Shown piece by piece: positions 22,970-32,589 of a stretch of 64,000 nt of DNA (its first letter is position 1; every line of letters begins with the position of its first letter). Made by a program: the position numbers and the translations under genes. Origin of the DNA: Hofstenia miamia (taxonomy: Eukaryota; Xenacoelomorpha; Acoela; Hofsteniidae); assembly GCA_900660155.1 (NCBI GenBank), contig CABFPE010000142.1:726342-790341 (forward strand). The letters are read 5' to 3'. The notes beneath the pieces are model-generated. The model saw nothing but the letters and a program-made list of their open reading frames with translations, searched no databases and was not told where the DNA came from.

Positions 22970-25900
22970 TAGCTTTTTATTTGTTTAGCAATTGTACATA
23001 TTGCACATAATAATATTTACAATAATGCAAAAACTATATACAATTGTACAACTACCAACTAAGCTACATCTAATTTAAATAAAAACTATAAAAAAACACA
23101 AATACACAACACTTAAAAAACAATAATATATGTACAATAGAAATTTAAAAATCCCATATTTCATTTCGCCATATGTTTAGACGTTTTGATGTACCTAATT
23201 TGTATTGTTTAGCTAACAAGTTTTCCTTCAGTAGATTCTTGAATTTGCTTAGTGATTTGCAATTTTTAATATTTTTGTGTAAATTATTCCACAAACTGCA
23301 TGTAGAAACTGTAAATGAATCCTGCCATACTTTTTGCTTAATTTGATATTTTTTTATGCAATTCCTTGTTCTGTCTTTCACGGTGAAGAAGTTGCCCTTA
23401 AGATATTTAAAGTTTGATAAGTTTTTTATTTGCTTAAAGAGATATAATAAACAGACATATTGCATGTGATACATTGGAGCTAATATTGCATGATGTTGGA
23501 GTATACAACCGGTATGTTGTCTATTTACGCTAAACATTTCAGATATTGACAAGTCAAATACTTTATTAAAGCGTTGTTTCTGCTGCAAGGTCAATCTAGT
23601 TAGCAAAACACATGCATATGCAAATTGGCCCATGATGAACGCATATATAAAATTCTTGCTTTTTGTGAAAGGTTTAATGGTTCTTATGTATTTGACTCCT
23701 GTTGCCATCATTTTAATCTTCTTGTTAATGAAATCTTTGAATTTCAACTCCCTGTTGATTTCTACACCCAAATATGAACTTTGCTACTCTGTACAATAGG
23801 ATTGGCAGCACCTGGAATTTCGAGCTTTATATCTTTGGACACACATTTCATATTGTTTGGAGTGAAGACTATAAACTGTGTTTTTTCAGTGTTAAGCGTC
23901 AACTTATTTCTTGAAAAAAACAGTTGATCATTTCTGATATTATTCTGCAGACTCTTTGTGGCAAGGATGGGACTTTCATTCGCACATGCTAGGCATGTAT
24001 CATCTGCGAACTGTATCAATTTGCAATTTTTATCTATGTGTAAAATTATGTCATTTATATAAAAGTTAAAAATGATCGGGCCCATAGCAAAACTTTGTGG
24101 GACGCCTTGTTCTGTCCTTACATATTAGGAAAATGTTCCGTTTACACATACTCTTTGCATTCTATCTGTGAGAAAGCTTCTTATAAACGTTCTAGAATTC
24201 GAATCAAATCCGTATCTTTTCAACTTGATATCAAGTATGTTATCTAGACTATCGAATGCTTTGCTAAAGTCTAGCATTGCACTTGCACTTGATATGCTTC
24301 TGTTTAGCTCACATCTAATATTTTCCGTAATGTATAGTAATTCCTCAGTTGTTCCAATTTTATCCCGAAACCCAAACTGATTTTCCATTATGTCATTAGT
24401 TTTTAGGTATTCCTCAAATTTGTCTAGAGAGAATAGTTTCAAACAGTTTTGCAAATGGACTATTCACTGCGTTTGGTCTATAGTTACTTGGGTTTGTTGA
24501 GTCTCCTTTTTTAAATATTGGAGTAACATCTGAACTTTAGTACTTCCGGAAATGCGTTAGTGTGTATTGCAAAGTTATATGTAAATATTAGATATTCTTT
24601 GAAAATCTCTGCATAATGTTTATTTATAAATATAGGAATACCAAAGGTTTCACAAGATTTCCTTGTGTTCATACTTGAGATGACTTTATCTAGCTCAAAG
24701 TTATTTATATATTTAAAACAGAAGCTATTTTTAACATTTGAAATATAGTCCAAGAATGGTGATTCCTTGGCTTTGTATTTTCCTAACTCCTTAAACTTAC
24801 TATTTAGGCAATTTGCAATGTCTTTAGGATGTACTATTTGTTTATCATTTATTTTTAGTTCGTGTATTTGGCTGTCTAGCCCTTTGCCTTTGCTTAAGAC
24901 CTTGTTAATGAAAGCCCACTTGTCATGACAATGTTCTAGAATATTATATAGGCTTCTACCAATATTATGTCTGTGCTCCCTTTTTAAGTTGCGTAGTGTT
25001 TTACTTAGTAATTTGTAGCTTCCTAATATTACATCAGATTTAACAGAGCTGAGTTTCTTCCACAGAATCCTTTTTTCCTTTTCTAAAGCTTTGATTTCTG
25101 CATTATTGACAGTAAACTTTTTCCCTTGCCTTATGTATCGCCACTTTTTTGGTGCTGCTTTGTCTAGACATTTGACAATTTCTTCCATTATAAACTTCAT
25201 CATGGAATTTGCCGAATTTAAAGTATAAATTCTTTGCCAAGGGATGTTAAGCAGCATTTCTCGAAAGTTTTTGTCGTTAAAATTAGCAAAGCTTCTACAT
25301 AAAACCTTTTTCCGTGTAGTCACAGTACTTTCAGAGTCTGAAATATATAGACACATGTTATGGATTCGAAAAAATGATTGTGAAATTCACGAGTTGAATT
25401 ACTAATAAAGTAATCAATTAGTGCTCAACTTCTAGTTGGTTTAACTTTATCTATAAGCTCTAGATGTATGTCATCACAGAAAACATCAATTTTAATAGAT
25501 TCTTTGTTATCTAGATAATTTATGTTTAAGTCTCCAAGAATAAAAATATCCTTATTTAGTTCCATAATACTTTCAATCTCTTCATTTTTATGCAAAATAA
25601 ACTCTCTACTGAATTGTTTTTTGGGATTATAACAAGCATTAAATAGTCCCTCAAAATTACATCTGCTGCTACTTTTTGTCTCAATCCAGAGGGATTCGAA
25701 TTTTGAATGCGCTAATTCTAAATCAGCTCTCCTTATTGGTCTCATATACTTAGGTACAATAATTAATAATCCTCCACCTCTTCCTTCTCTATCTTTATGA
25801 AAGGCTGAGTATCTCTTTTTATCAAAGTTGTATTTCTAAACCACGTTTCCGTAATCACAATTATGGTATTTTCACCTAGTGATTCAAATTGTTCTCTAAA

Positions 25901-26127
25901 TTCGTCTCGATGTGCTACTAAGCTTCTTGCATTCATGTAGAATATTTTTACCCTTTTTTTAAAACTGTTGACTACTGATTTCAAATCTGTACTGTCACAT
26001 AGGGTGGGACCAGTATTAGTTTCAATGTCACCAGACAATAAAAGTATGTTAGCAAGTAATTTTATTGAAAAGTGTTGGGTATGGCGAATTAAGATAATCG
26101 TAATTTTAACATGTAAAATAACACTAT
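22970..26127 (-). mobile_element. CR1/L2-like (Jockey superfamily) LINE, nearly complete pol
   Basis: A minus-strand non-LTR retrotransposon of about 3.15 kb. Reading from right to left it holds, in order: a hydrophobic leader with a 2A-like motif, an AP-type endonuclease, a linker, a reverse transcriptase and a C-terminal domain, then a 3' tail rich in ACAA. The 3' end lies near 22970 and the 5' end near 26127, where an older copy of the same family continues, so it has inserted into a relative. No first ORF (ORF1) is present. The 5' end is either truncated or the element begins at pol. Clade placement is by motif style and was not tested by phylogeny. Confidence 0.85.
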
Positions 26128-26131
26128 TTGC
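23145..26131 (-). pseudogene. LINE pol protein: endonuclease plus reverse transcriptase, frameshifted
   Basis: Blocks, N to C: 26038-25763 endonuclease start (FYMNARSLVAHRDEF, IVITETWF with the catalytic Glu); 25745-25425 endonuclease end (FILGDLNINYL with Asp/Asn, then after a break STLIDYFISN); 25356-24511 basic linker; 24454-24125 RT fingers/palm (ENQFGFRDKIGTTEELLYIT, LDFSKAFDSLD); 24110-23762 RT palm (QGVPQSFAMGPIIFNFYIND, QFADDTCLA with the catalytic YxDD-type Asp pair, here FADD); 23771-23145 thumb and C-terminal domain (GVEINREL, SLWNNLHKNI, FKNLLKENL). The protein would copy the element's RNA at a nicked target site. At least five frame changes or stops separate the blocks, so the copy is dead, though every catalytic motif is still readable and it must be fairly young. 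No RNase H domain is seen. Confidence 0.9.
26006..26029 (-). other. 2A-like motif (DIETNTGP) at the start of LINE pol
   Basis: The minus strand reads LLANILLLSGDIETNTGP. Known functional 2A peptides end D-(V/I)-E-x-N-P-G-P and make the ribosome skip a bond before the last Pro. They have been described at the N-end of pol proteins in several animal LINEs. Here the Pro before Gly is Thr, so skipping is probably weak or lost. The frame is open upstream to a stop at about 26132 (leader with hydrophobic run), with no Met between the stop and the motif. Confidence 0.8.
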
Positions 26132-26235
26132 TTAAGGTGATGTAATAAATAGACATATTGCATCTGAAATACTGGAGCTAGTATTGACAGTTAGGCTTTT
26201 ATACCGGTACATTAGTTTTGCTTCAAATTTTTTGG
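26128..26235 (-). mobile_element. Older LINE copy, continuation beyond the nested insertion
   Basis: TTTGCTTAAGGTGATGTAAT and the next roughly 80 bases match 23416-23500 of the inserted LINE (TTTGCTTAAAGAGATATAAT..., ACAGACATATTGCAT, GGAGCTAATATTG). This is the region that should follow directly after the older copy's break at about 22.95 kb. Together the two pieces show a nested insertion. The match fades after the CCGGTA string near 26205. Confidence 0.65.
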
Positions 26236-26239
26236 AATC

Positions 26240-28436
26240 TTAACTGATTTCACCAAAAACAATCTAAATATATATGAAAGTGAAAGTGATTTATCTCAGC
26301 TTAAAATGTTTCCAAAATGTAGTATAAATTTTGGCTATTGTGAATTTCCACATTTCCTTGAAGGAATTGTAAATCATCAGACCGTAGATTCAAATTTTGC
26401 TATTGATGGGAGATTTTAGCTGGAATGTTGAAAATTTTTTGCTTGAATTCATTGTATTTCAAGTTTGAGTTTTTTTATTGTAGCATTTTAATTATGGAAT
26501 TCTGCAATTAGGCAAGAACAGGTGATTAAATTCTATTTTTGCTCGAAATAGTTGAATACAGAAAATAATTTTTTCATGTCCTTATGGGAAAATTATTTAT
26601 GTCTGCTGTAACAGTTTGAAATCACACATGAGAATTAGCTTAATTTTTGTGGGAAAGTGAATTGCTAATCAATTTTTAAAAAATAGTGGAAAATTTTATC
26701 AATGCTTTACTCCATTATGCAAAAAAATTATCATACTTTTTTGTTGAATATAATTGAAAATCAAAACAACCTAGTGGATACAAAACAATACAACACTCTA
26801 AGAACTTCTTTTTTAGTAAATTAACTAGCTTCAAAATAGGAAGAGATCAAGAAATCAATTATATTTTTATTAATTAAATATTGATATTGTTTAATTTGAA
26901 AAAATTATAACCTCCTTTTATTTGTCGAACACTTGGACTGCCTAAGACTTTGATATTAATCAATTTATACATAAAACTAACGTCTATTTTTTGCAAATGT
27001 AAATTTATATTTTAATACAATGGCGCGTATGATATTTCATGTAACACTTACAATCGTTGTGTCTTTAAACGCTTACATATCTACTTATTTGGCCGATTTT
27101 AATGAAATCTGTGTCATCTGATAGCAAATTTCATTTTTTTGTACACCGAGTTGGCATGTAACATGAGAAAATTCGGAGTGGTTAAAGGCATAAATCTCAA
27201 ACTTTATATCTCTGCAATTATGAACACTTTACTATGCGTTAAAAATATCGTTTGGTATAATTTACACGGATTCTGCTAGTAAGTTCTGAACGAATAGTAA
27301 CTATTTATCATTAATATTTATTATCAGAATTCTCTATATAGTTTGGAAATTGTTCTTATCAAATTTATCTAAATTATTCGAAAGGCATAAAACTGAATCA
27401 TAACAGTTGAAATATTTTTATTTTTCGAAGTGTAAGAGATGTCAGTGAAATCAGCACTAAAAACTACCAGAAACAAAGTGTTTATTTCCTTGAGTAACTT
27501 TCTAAAAAAAAATTTGAGTTGATCCAAAGTTTTCTATGCGAATATCGTAATATTGCTTTATAGCTTTAAATTATTGTTTGTCAATACTATATAAATGAAA
27601 TATTCTTTAGGACCCCACTTACGATTTATTGTGGAAATTTATTATGAAATGTTTAGAAAAGAAACTAAGCTTGGTAGGAATATGACCAGAGTATATCTAA
27701 TGACTTTATTGATCCAAGGAAATACCATTATTTATATTATGGTTTAGACTGTTGACAATTATTTCTACTTAGGTCAACTATATTAAATTTCAATTTATTC
27801 GCGCTAAGTCGCAATAAAAAGAATTAAAGCAAATTTGTTGCTATATATTATATAAAGTCAGCAAACTAGCAGATGAGAAATTTTTCACAACTATTTACAT
27901 ATGCACATGCAGTTTTAAAAATATTCCCCCATGTATAGATTGAATTATCCAATAATGTTAGCCTACTCAATAAATGTTGGTTAATTTTTTTCATACATAG
28001 AGATTGATATTTGATAAAGAAATTTGCTACCAAAATATCAAACGATCATCTTAATTACGTTTCAATATGATAAACTGTTCAAAATGTCCCGTTAAAAGTC
28101 TTTGCTTTGTAATTTTGGGATTTTGAATGCACAGTAATTAAATCAACTTATGACAAATAAATTAATTAGTTCTGCTTGCAATGTTTTTCTTACATGTCAC
28201 TCCAAATGAAATTTTTATCAATTTTTAGACAGAAAGACATCTATTTTATGTATTTGGATATTTGCCTTGAAAATTTCGTTATTACAAACATTCATTTTAA
28301 TATTTTCTTTAATTCTTTTTCTTAGAAGGAAAAATAAAAAATTGAATTTTGTGGGAATTCATTTTTTAATCCGATTGAAATATGCAATGTGATTGTTAAT
28401 ATTTCAAACAGATTTTTGCTGGTTGTAAAATGTAAA
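26240..28436. other. AT-rich intergenic DNA
   Basis: No gene or element recognised on either strand. Confidence 0.5.
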
Positions 28437-28438
28437 TA

Positions 28439-28752
28439 CCAGACTTGTCAACGAGCCGAGCCGCACTTCAGCAGAATATTGGATATACAACGAGCTCAAA
28501 ACAAGCATTTTTTATGCAAAGCAAATTTAAAGTACTGCTTGTTAATTTGATTATGCAGAATTTTCTTTTTTTTCATTCAATACGCCTTTCTTATAATCAT
28601 ATTTTAAAAAGAATATTTATTAAATAATATGAATTTCTATGCAAAAAATTCTGAGAGCACATTTTAAAAAATATATTGAGCTGAAACGAGCCTCATTAAT
28701 GCTTTTATGTGGCGAGCTGGGAAGAAACGAGCCACCTCGTTGACAAGTCTGG
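28439..28752. mobile_element. MITE of Tc1/mariner type (314 bp)
   Basis: Perfect 17-bp inverted ends (CCAGACTTGTCAACGAG at 28439-28455 and its reverse complement at 28736-28752) flanked by TA on both sides (28437-28438, 28753-28754). Just inside each end are GAGCC/GAGCTG-type strings. There is no transposase. A TA target duplication points to the Tc1/mariner superfamily. A 60-codon open frame inside (28445-28627) is chance. Confidence 0.85.
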
Positions 28753-28779
28753 TAATTAACACATGCGTATTGATAAATG

Positions 28780-29640
28780 GTTCCGTTTGTCAAGGATTTT
28801 GAGACATTATTTATGCATAAGGGAAATAGAATGGGTCCTAATGCAGTTCCTTAAAAGTATAGCCCGATTTAGAAATATTCTGAAAGAATATCCATTGCTT
28901 AGAAAACTCATATTGAAATTTATATCGTATTGAAGCTAAAACCTTGACGCCAAATTTTTATTTAAAGGTATCGAAACCATTGAGCTAATGCCTTACTTAG
29001 ATCAAGTAAAGCCATAGCTGTGACAAGAAAATTTCATTTGAATTTACCTTAATGTTTTCTGTGGTTGATAAAATCGCATCGGATGTGTTGAGTTTATGTC
29101 TAAATCCAAATTGACTATTTCATAAAATTTTATTTTCATTAATAAAGAATTTAAATTTGTGCAGTTAAAAGTTTTCAAATATTCTTGAAAAGGAAAGAGT
29201 GTGACATGCGATTTGGTAGGTAGTTTATGGGATTTAGCTGGTTTCCTTGTTTTATATACTGGTGAAGTATCAGATTGTTTTAAAACTGTAGAAAAGTAAT
29301 TATAATATACTGATTAAATGCTACAAGCAAGCATTCACCTTAGAATAAAGAATTTCTATTTTTTTCGAAATTAAAATTGAATTTACCCATTTTTTCAAAA
29401 TTTCTTTTTAATATATTCATGACATTTTCTTATTTTCGTACGTCCTATTATCTTAAGAAACTTCTTCTTGAGCTTTGCCAAAGATTTTTTAAAAATATTC
29501 CTTTTTCTTATTCTTTAATCGCTTAAAGTAATCTTTTTACCTTAGATTCGTAATTAGATTTAAGTCTCGTTGCTTCCTCATTATTAGTCAAATTTAGATT
29601 GATGGAATTCGATTTTGCTATTCAAAGAGTTCAATGACTT
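28780..29640 (-). mobile_element. LINE remnant: linker and N-half of reverse transcriptase
   Basis: Reverse-strand motifs in the right order, from right to left: a basic linker (about 29.4-29.6 kb), NSQFGFRHKLNTSDAI continuing with STTENIK (29050-29120), MALLDLSKA (28991-29020), and GTALGPI (28832-28850). These are the FGFR, D-SKAFD and G-PQGS-LGP boxes of LINE RT. The FADD box that should follow to the left is absent, with the 28.4-28.75 kb MITE lying there. The frames are heavily broken. Confidence 0.8.
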
Positions 29641-29659
29641 TGTGATTTATTCCTCATTA

Positions 29660-29995
29660 AAATTACGAAATATTTGGAAGATGATAAAGATACCCATCTT
29701 CTTAATCTTAGCCAATAAGAATTGTTCGAAATATGAATCGTTGTCAACTTCAACACCTAAATAGTTGATAGATTCGCTTTTCTATATTGTACATGATTTA
29801 TATTTAGTTATATGCTTATTGTGAGATTTATGAATGTCTTAGTCGAGAATGGTATAAACTCTGATTCCTAAGTAATTACTTGCATTTGATTATGTGAGAA
29901 ATACTTTGTTAAATAGGTAAACGCATTGATATCAGTACTTATAAGACACTTATCATTTGTATATTGATAAATGCTTAAATGTTTTTTGCCTGTTG
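29660..29995 (-). mobile_element. LINE remnant: RT catalytic box and YLGV segment
   Basis: The reverse strand reads YQYTNDKCLIS near 29943-29975, a decayed counterpart of QFADDTCLA in the 22.97-26.13 kb LINE, and YLGVEV near 29743-29765. In a single element these would lie to the left of the 28.8-29.1 kb motifs, not to the right, so this is a second truncated copy next to the first one. Confidence 0.65.
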
Positions 29996-30021
29996 AGATA
30001 TGTTGTTCAAGTAGATTGAAT

Positions 30022-30153
30022 GTAGGAATAGTTAGGTGGAATAAGAGTGAGCTAGAGGAGCTAAACAAGGAGACCAAGAAGTTACTAGCAGTAGAGAGAA
30101 TATTCAATTTAATTGGAGATTTGGATAGACTGTACATGGCAAGTCACAAATGA
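30022..30153 (+). mobile_element. LINE remnant on plus strand: C-terminal domain piece
   Basis: The plus strand reads GIVRWNKSELEELNKETKKL followed by GDLDRLYMASHK and a stop. The pattern W-K-EL--LD--TRKLL ... DVDRLY--R is found after the reverse transcriptase in several LINE families of invertebrates, and is different from the minus-strand copies around it. The clade is uncertain. The Gly-rich segment that normally follows is not readable. Confidence 0.6.
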
Positions 30154-30245
30154 GTGTGGAAGAAGCCCCAGGACTAAAAGTAATTCTGGGTAGAAAAGCA
30201 ACCTATGGGGTCACTACTGGGCGTCACTAGGGAATTAAAAAAGAG

Positions 30246-30731
30246 AAGAATAGATGATGAGGGCAGTGGTGCATTGCTTATTTTAAAAGTGGGGGGGGGC
30301 GCAAATGTAGCCTCTATATACAATTTTGACAAGAAAGTTTTTCAAAATGCCAGGCTACATATACTAATGACATAGGCTTATATAAAATGGAATAATTCAT
30401 AATTTGTAAATTGAAACTTAATTTTCAATGTTTTGAAAGAATACGAATAAATAAAATAATACTAGTTTTTATATTAGTAATTTTCAGACGTTATGTGGAT
30501 TCCCCAAAAAAAAAATTGCACATTGCTTTAACTTTTTCAAAATGTATTTAACATAAGCAATGTTACAGTTATTTTTTGTCCAAGTTTAATATTTGAAAGT
30601 CTCACCTGGCCTCAACAAAGCCACCCAACCAATTTCACTATAAAGATTATATAAACAAACAAAGTAAAAAGCAAACTAGTTAAGATTGATGCCCTAAGTA
30701 ATTCAAGATACGACAAGCTGTAATATATATG

Positions 30732-30769
<38 letters not shown>

Positions 30770-31213
30770 AATAAAACAGCAAAATTGGCATTTTGTTAAC
30801 GTGAATTAATTGCAAAATTATTGAATTCAATGTTTGCTAATATATGTGGTTTCATCAGAGTTTTAGTAATTAAAGAGTTTTTGTCCAAGCGTGGAAGGGT
30901 CGGGCAGGGCTTTCTCAAATTCTGGTTGGTCAGGATCTAGTCCAAGGCTTTTTCTGTAAATTGGGTCATTTGAGATTAATCAATAACCTTGATATAATTG
31001 CTGGTTACATGTATAGGTTTTAATGCTACATTGAAAAATTTAACTGTGTGTTACATGTAACTATTTTGGAAAATGACAACCAACCCATAGTAAAGCATTG
31101 TTCTTTTTCCCAATACTGCTAGTTATGCGTGAAAACAGCACATGTATGTATGTTGATTTTGGTGCAATCAGTTCACATGTAGGAAGACGGGTCGGGTCAT
31201 TTTGAGTCGGATC
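30246..31213 (+). repeat. 968-bp tandem duplication, copy 1
   Basis: Repeated at a constant offset of 968 bases at 31214-32181. No difference was found by eye, even inside the (TA)n array. It starts AAGAATAGATGATGAGGGC, includes a run of nine G, and ends GGGTCATTTTGAGTCGGATC. There is no coding capacity. Confidence 0.95.
30734..30765. repeat. (TA)n microsatellite in duplication copy 1
   Basis: About 32 bp, the same length as the array in the second copy. Confidence 0.95.
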
Positions 31214-31699
31214 AAGAATAGATGATGAGGGCAGTGGTGCATTGCTTATTTTAAAAGTGGGGGGGGGCGCAAATGTAGCCTCTATATACAATTTTGACAA
31301 GAAAGTTTTTCAAAATGCCAGGCTACATATACTAATGACATAGGCTTATATAAAATGGAATAATTCATAATTTGTAAATTGAAACTTAATTTTCAATGTT
31401 TTGAAAGAATACGAATAAATAAAATAATACTAGTTTTTATATTAGTAATTTTCAGACGTTATGTGGATTCCCCAAAAAAAAAATTGCACATTGCTTTAAC
31501 TTTTTCAAAATGTATTTAACATAAGCAATGTTACAGTTATTTTTTGTCCAAGTTTAATATTTGAAAGTCTCACCTGGCCTCAACAAAGCCACCCAACCAA
31601 TTTCACTATAAAGATTATATAAACAAACAAAGTAAAAAGCAAACTAGTTAAGATTGATGCCCTAAGTAATTCAAGATACGACAAGCTGTAATATATATG

Positions 31700-31737
<38 letters not shown>

Positions 31738-32181
31738 AATAAAACAGCAAAATTGGCATTTTGTTAACGTGAATTAATTGCAAAATTATTGAATTCAATG
31801 TTTGCTAATATATGTGGTTTCATCAGAGTTTTAGTAATTAAAGAGTTTTTGTCCAAGCGTGGAAGGGTCGGGCAGGGCTTTCTCAAATTCTGGTTGGTCA
31901 GGATCTAGTCCAAGGCTTTTTCTGTAAATTGGGTCATTTGAGATTAATCAATAACCTTGATATAATTGCTGGTTACATGTATAGGTTTTAATGCTACATT
32001 GAAAAATTTAACTGTGTGTTACATGTAACTATTTTGGAAAATGACAACCAACCCATAGTAAAGCATTGTTCTTTTTCCCAATACTGCTAGTTATGCGTGA
32101 AAACAGCACATGTATGTATGTTGATTTTGGTGCAATCAGTTCACATGTAGGAAGACGGGTCGGGTCATTTTGAGTCGGATC
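31214..32181 (+). repeat. 968-bp tandem duplication, copy 2
   Basis: Second copy of 30246-31213, ending where GGATCAA continues into unique TATTTCATTCGGG. Confidence 0.95.
31702..31733. repeat. (TA)n microsatellite in duplication copy 2
   Basis: Same length as the array at 30734-30765. Confidence 0.95.
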
Positions 32182-32240
32182 AATATTTCATTCGGGTCCT
32201 GTGTGGCCGGGTCCAAAGATGTTGACCCTTTTCCAGGCCT
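32150..32240 (+). repeat. GGGTC-rich segment
   Basis: Contains ACGGGTCGGGTCATTTTGAG, TTCGGGTCC and CCGGGTCC. Similar GGGTC/GACCC-rich segments lie at 45.82-46.06 kb and 57.60-57.69 kb. It is perhaps a dispersed repeat with a degenerate GGGTC minisatellite. The class is unknown. Confidence 0.35.
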
Positions 32241-32487
32241 GGTGCTGTGTGTCTGTCTAAAAGCAAAAACAGTGTTTAGACGCTTAGAACGTCTTAAGCA
32301 CCTAACATTAAAAAGCCTGGGAATTTTTGTGAATTTTTTTATGATCCTGTAAAAAATTTTTAAATACTCATAAGTCAAAAACTAGTGAAGATATCCACAA
32401 ACTGAAATACCAACAGATAGACAAATGTCTTCTTTTCATGTTCCTTTCCTAACTGCGCCAGTAGTAATTCCAATAAACGACACACGG

Positions 32488-32575
32488 TACGCCTCAATTG
32501 GTTAGAGTAGAGAGATCTTACTACACATCACGAAAATAAAAGTTTGGTGTTGATCTCATGGGTTTAAGGCTTACA
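32488..32575 (+). repeat. tRNA-like SINE or tRNA pseudogene remnant
   Basis: GCCTCAATTGGTTAGAG (32491-32507) fits a tRNA D-arm / pol III A box. About 55 bases later GATCTCATGGGTTTAAGGC (32552-32570) resembles the T-arm / B box (GGTTCRANNCC) with changes. The spacing is close to that of a tRNA with an insertion. The acceptor stem does not pair, so a functional tRNA is unlikely and a decayed tRNA-derived SINE head is the better reading. Confidence 0.45.
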
Positions 32576-32589
32576 TTTACGTGAACAGT

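Noticed and set aside
30246-32181. 968-bp repeats as LTRs
   Set aside because: They are directly adjacent with nothing between, so this is a tandem duplication.
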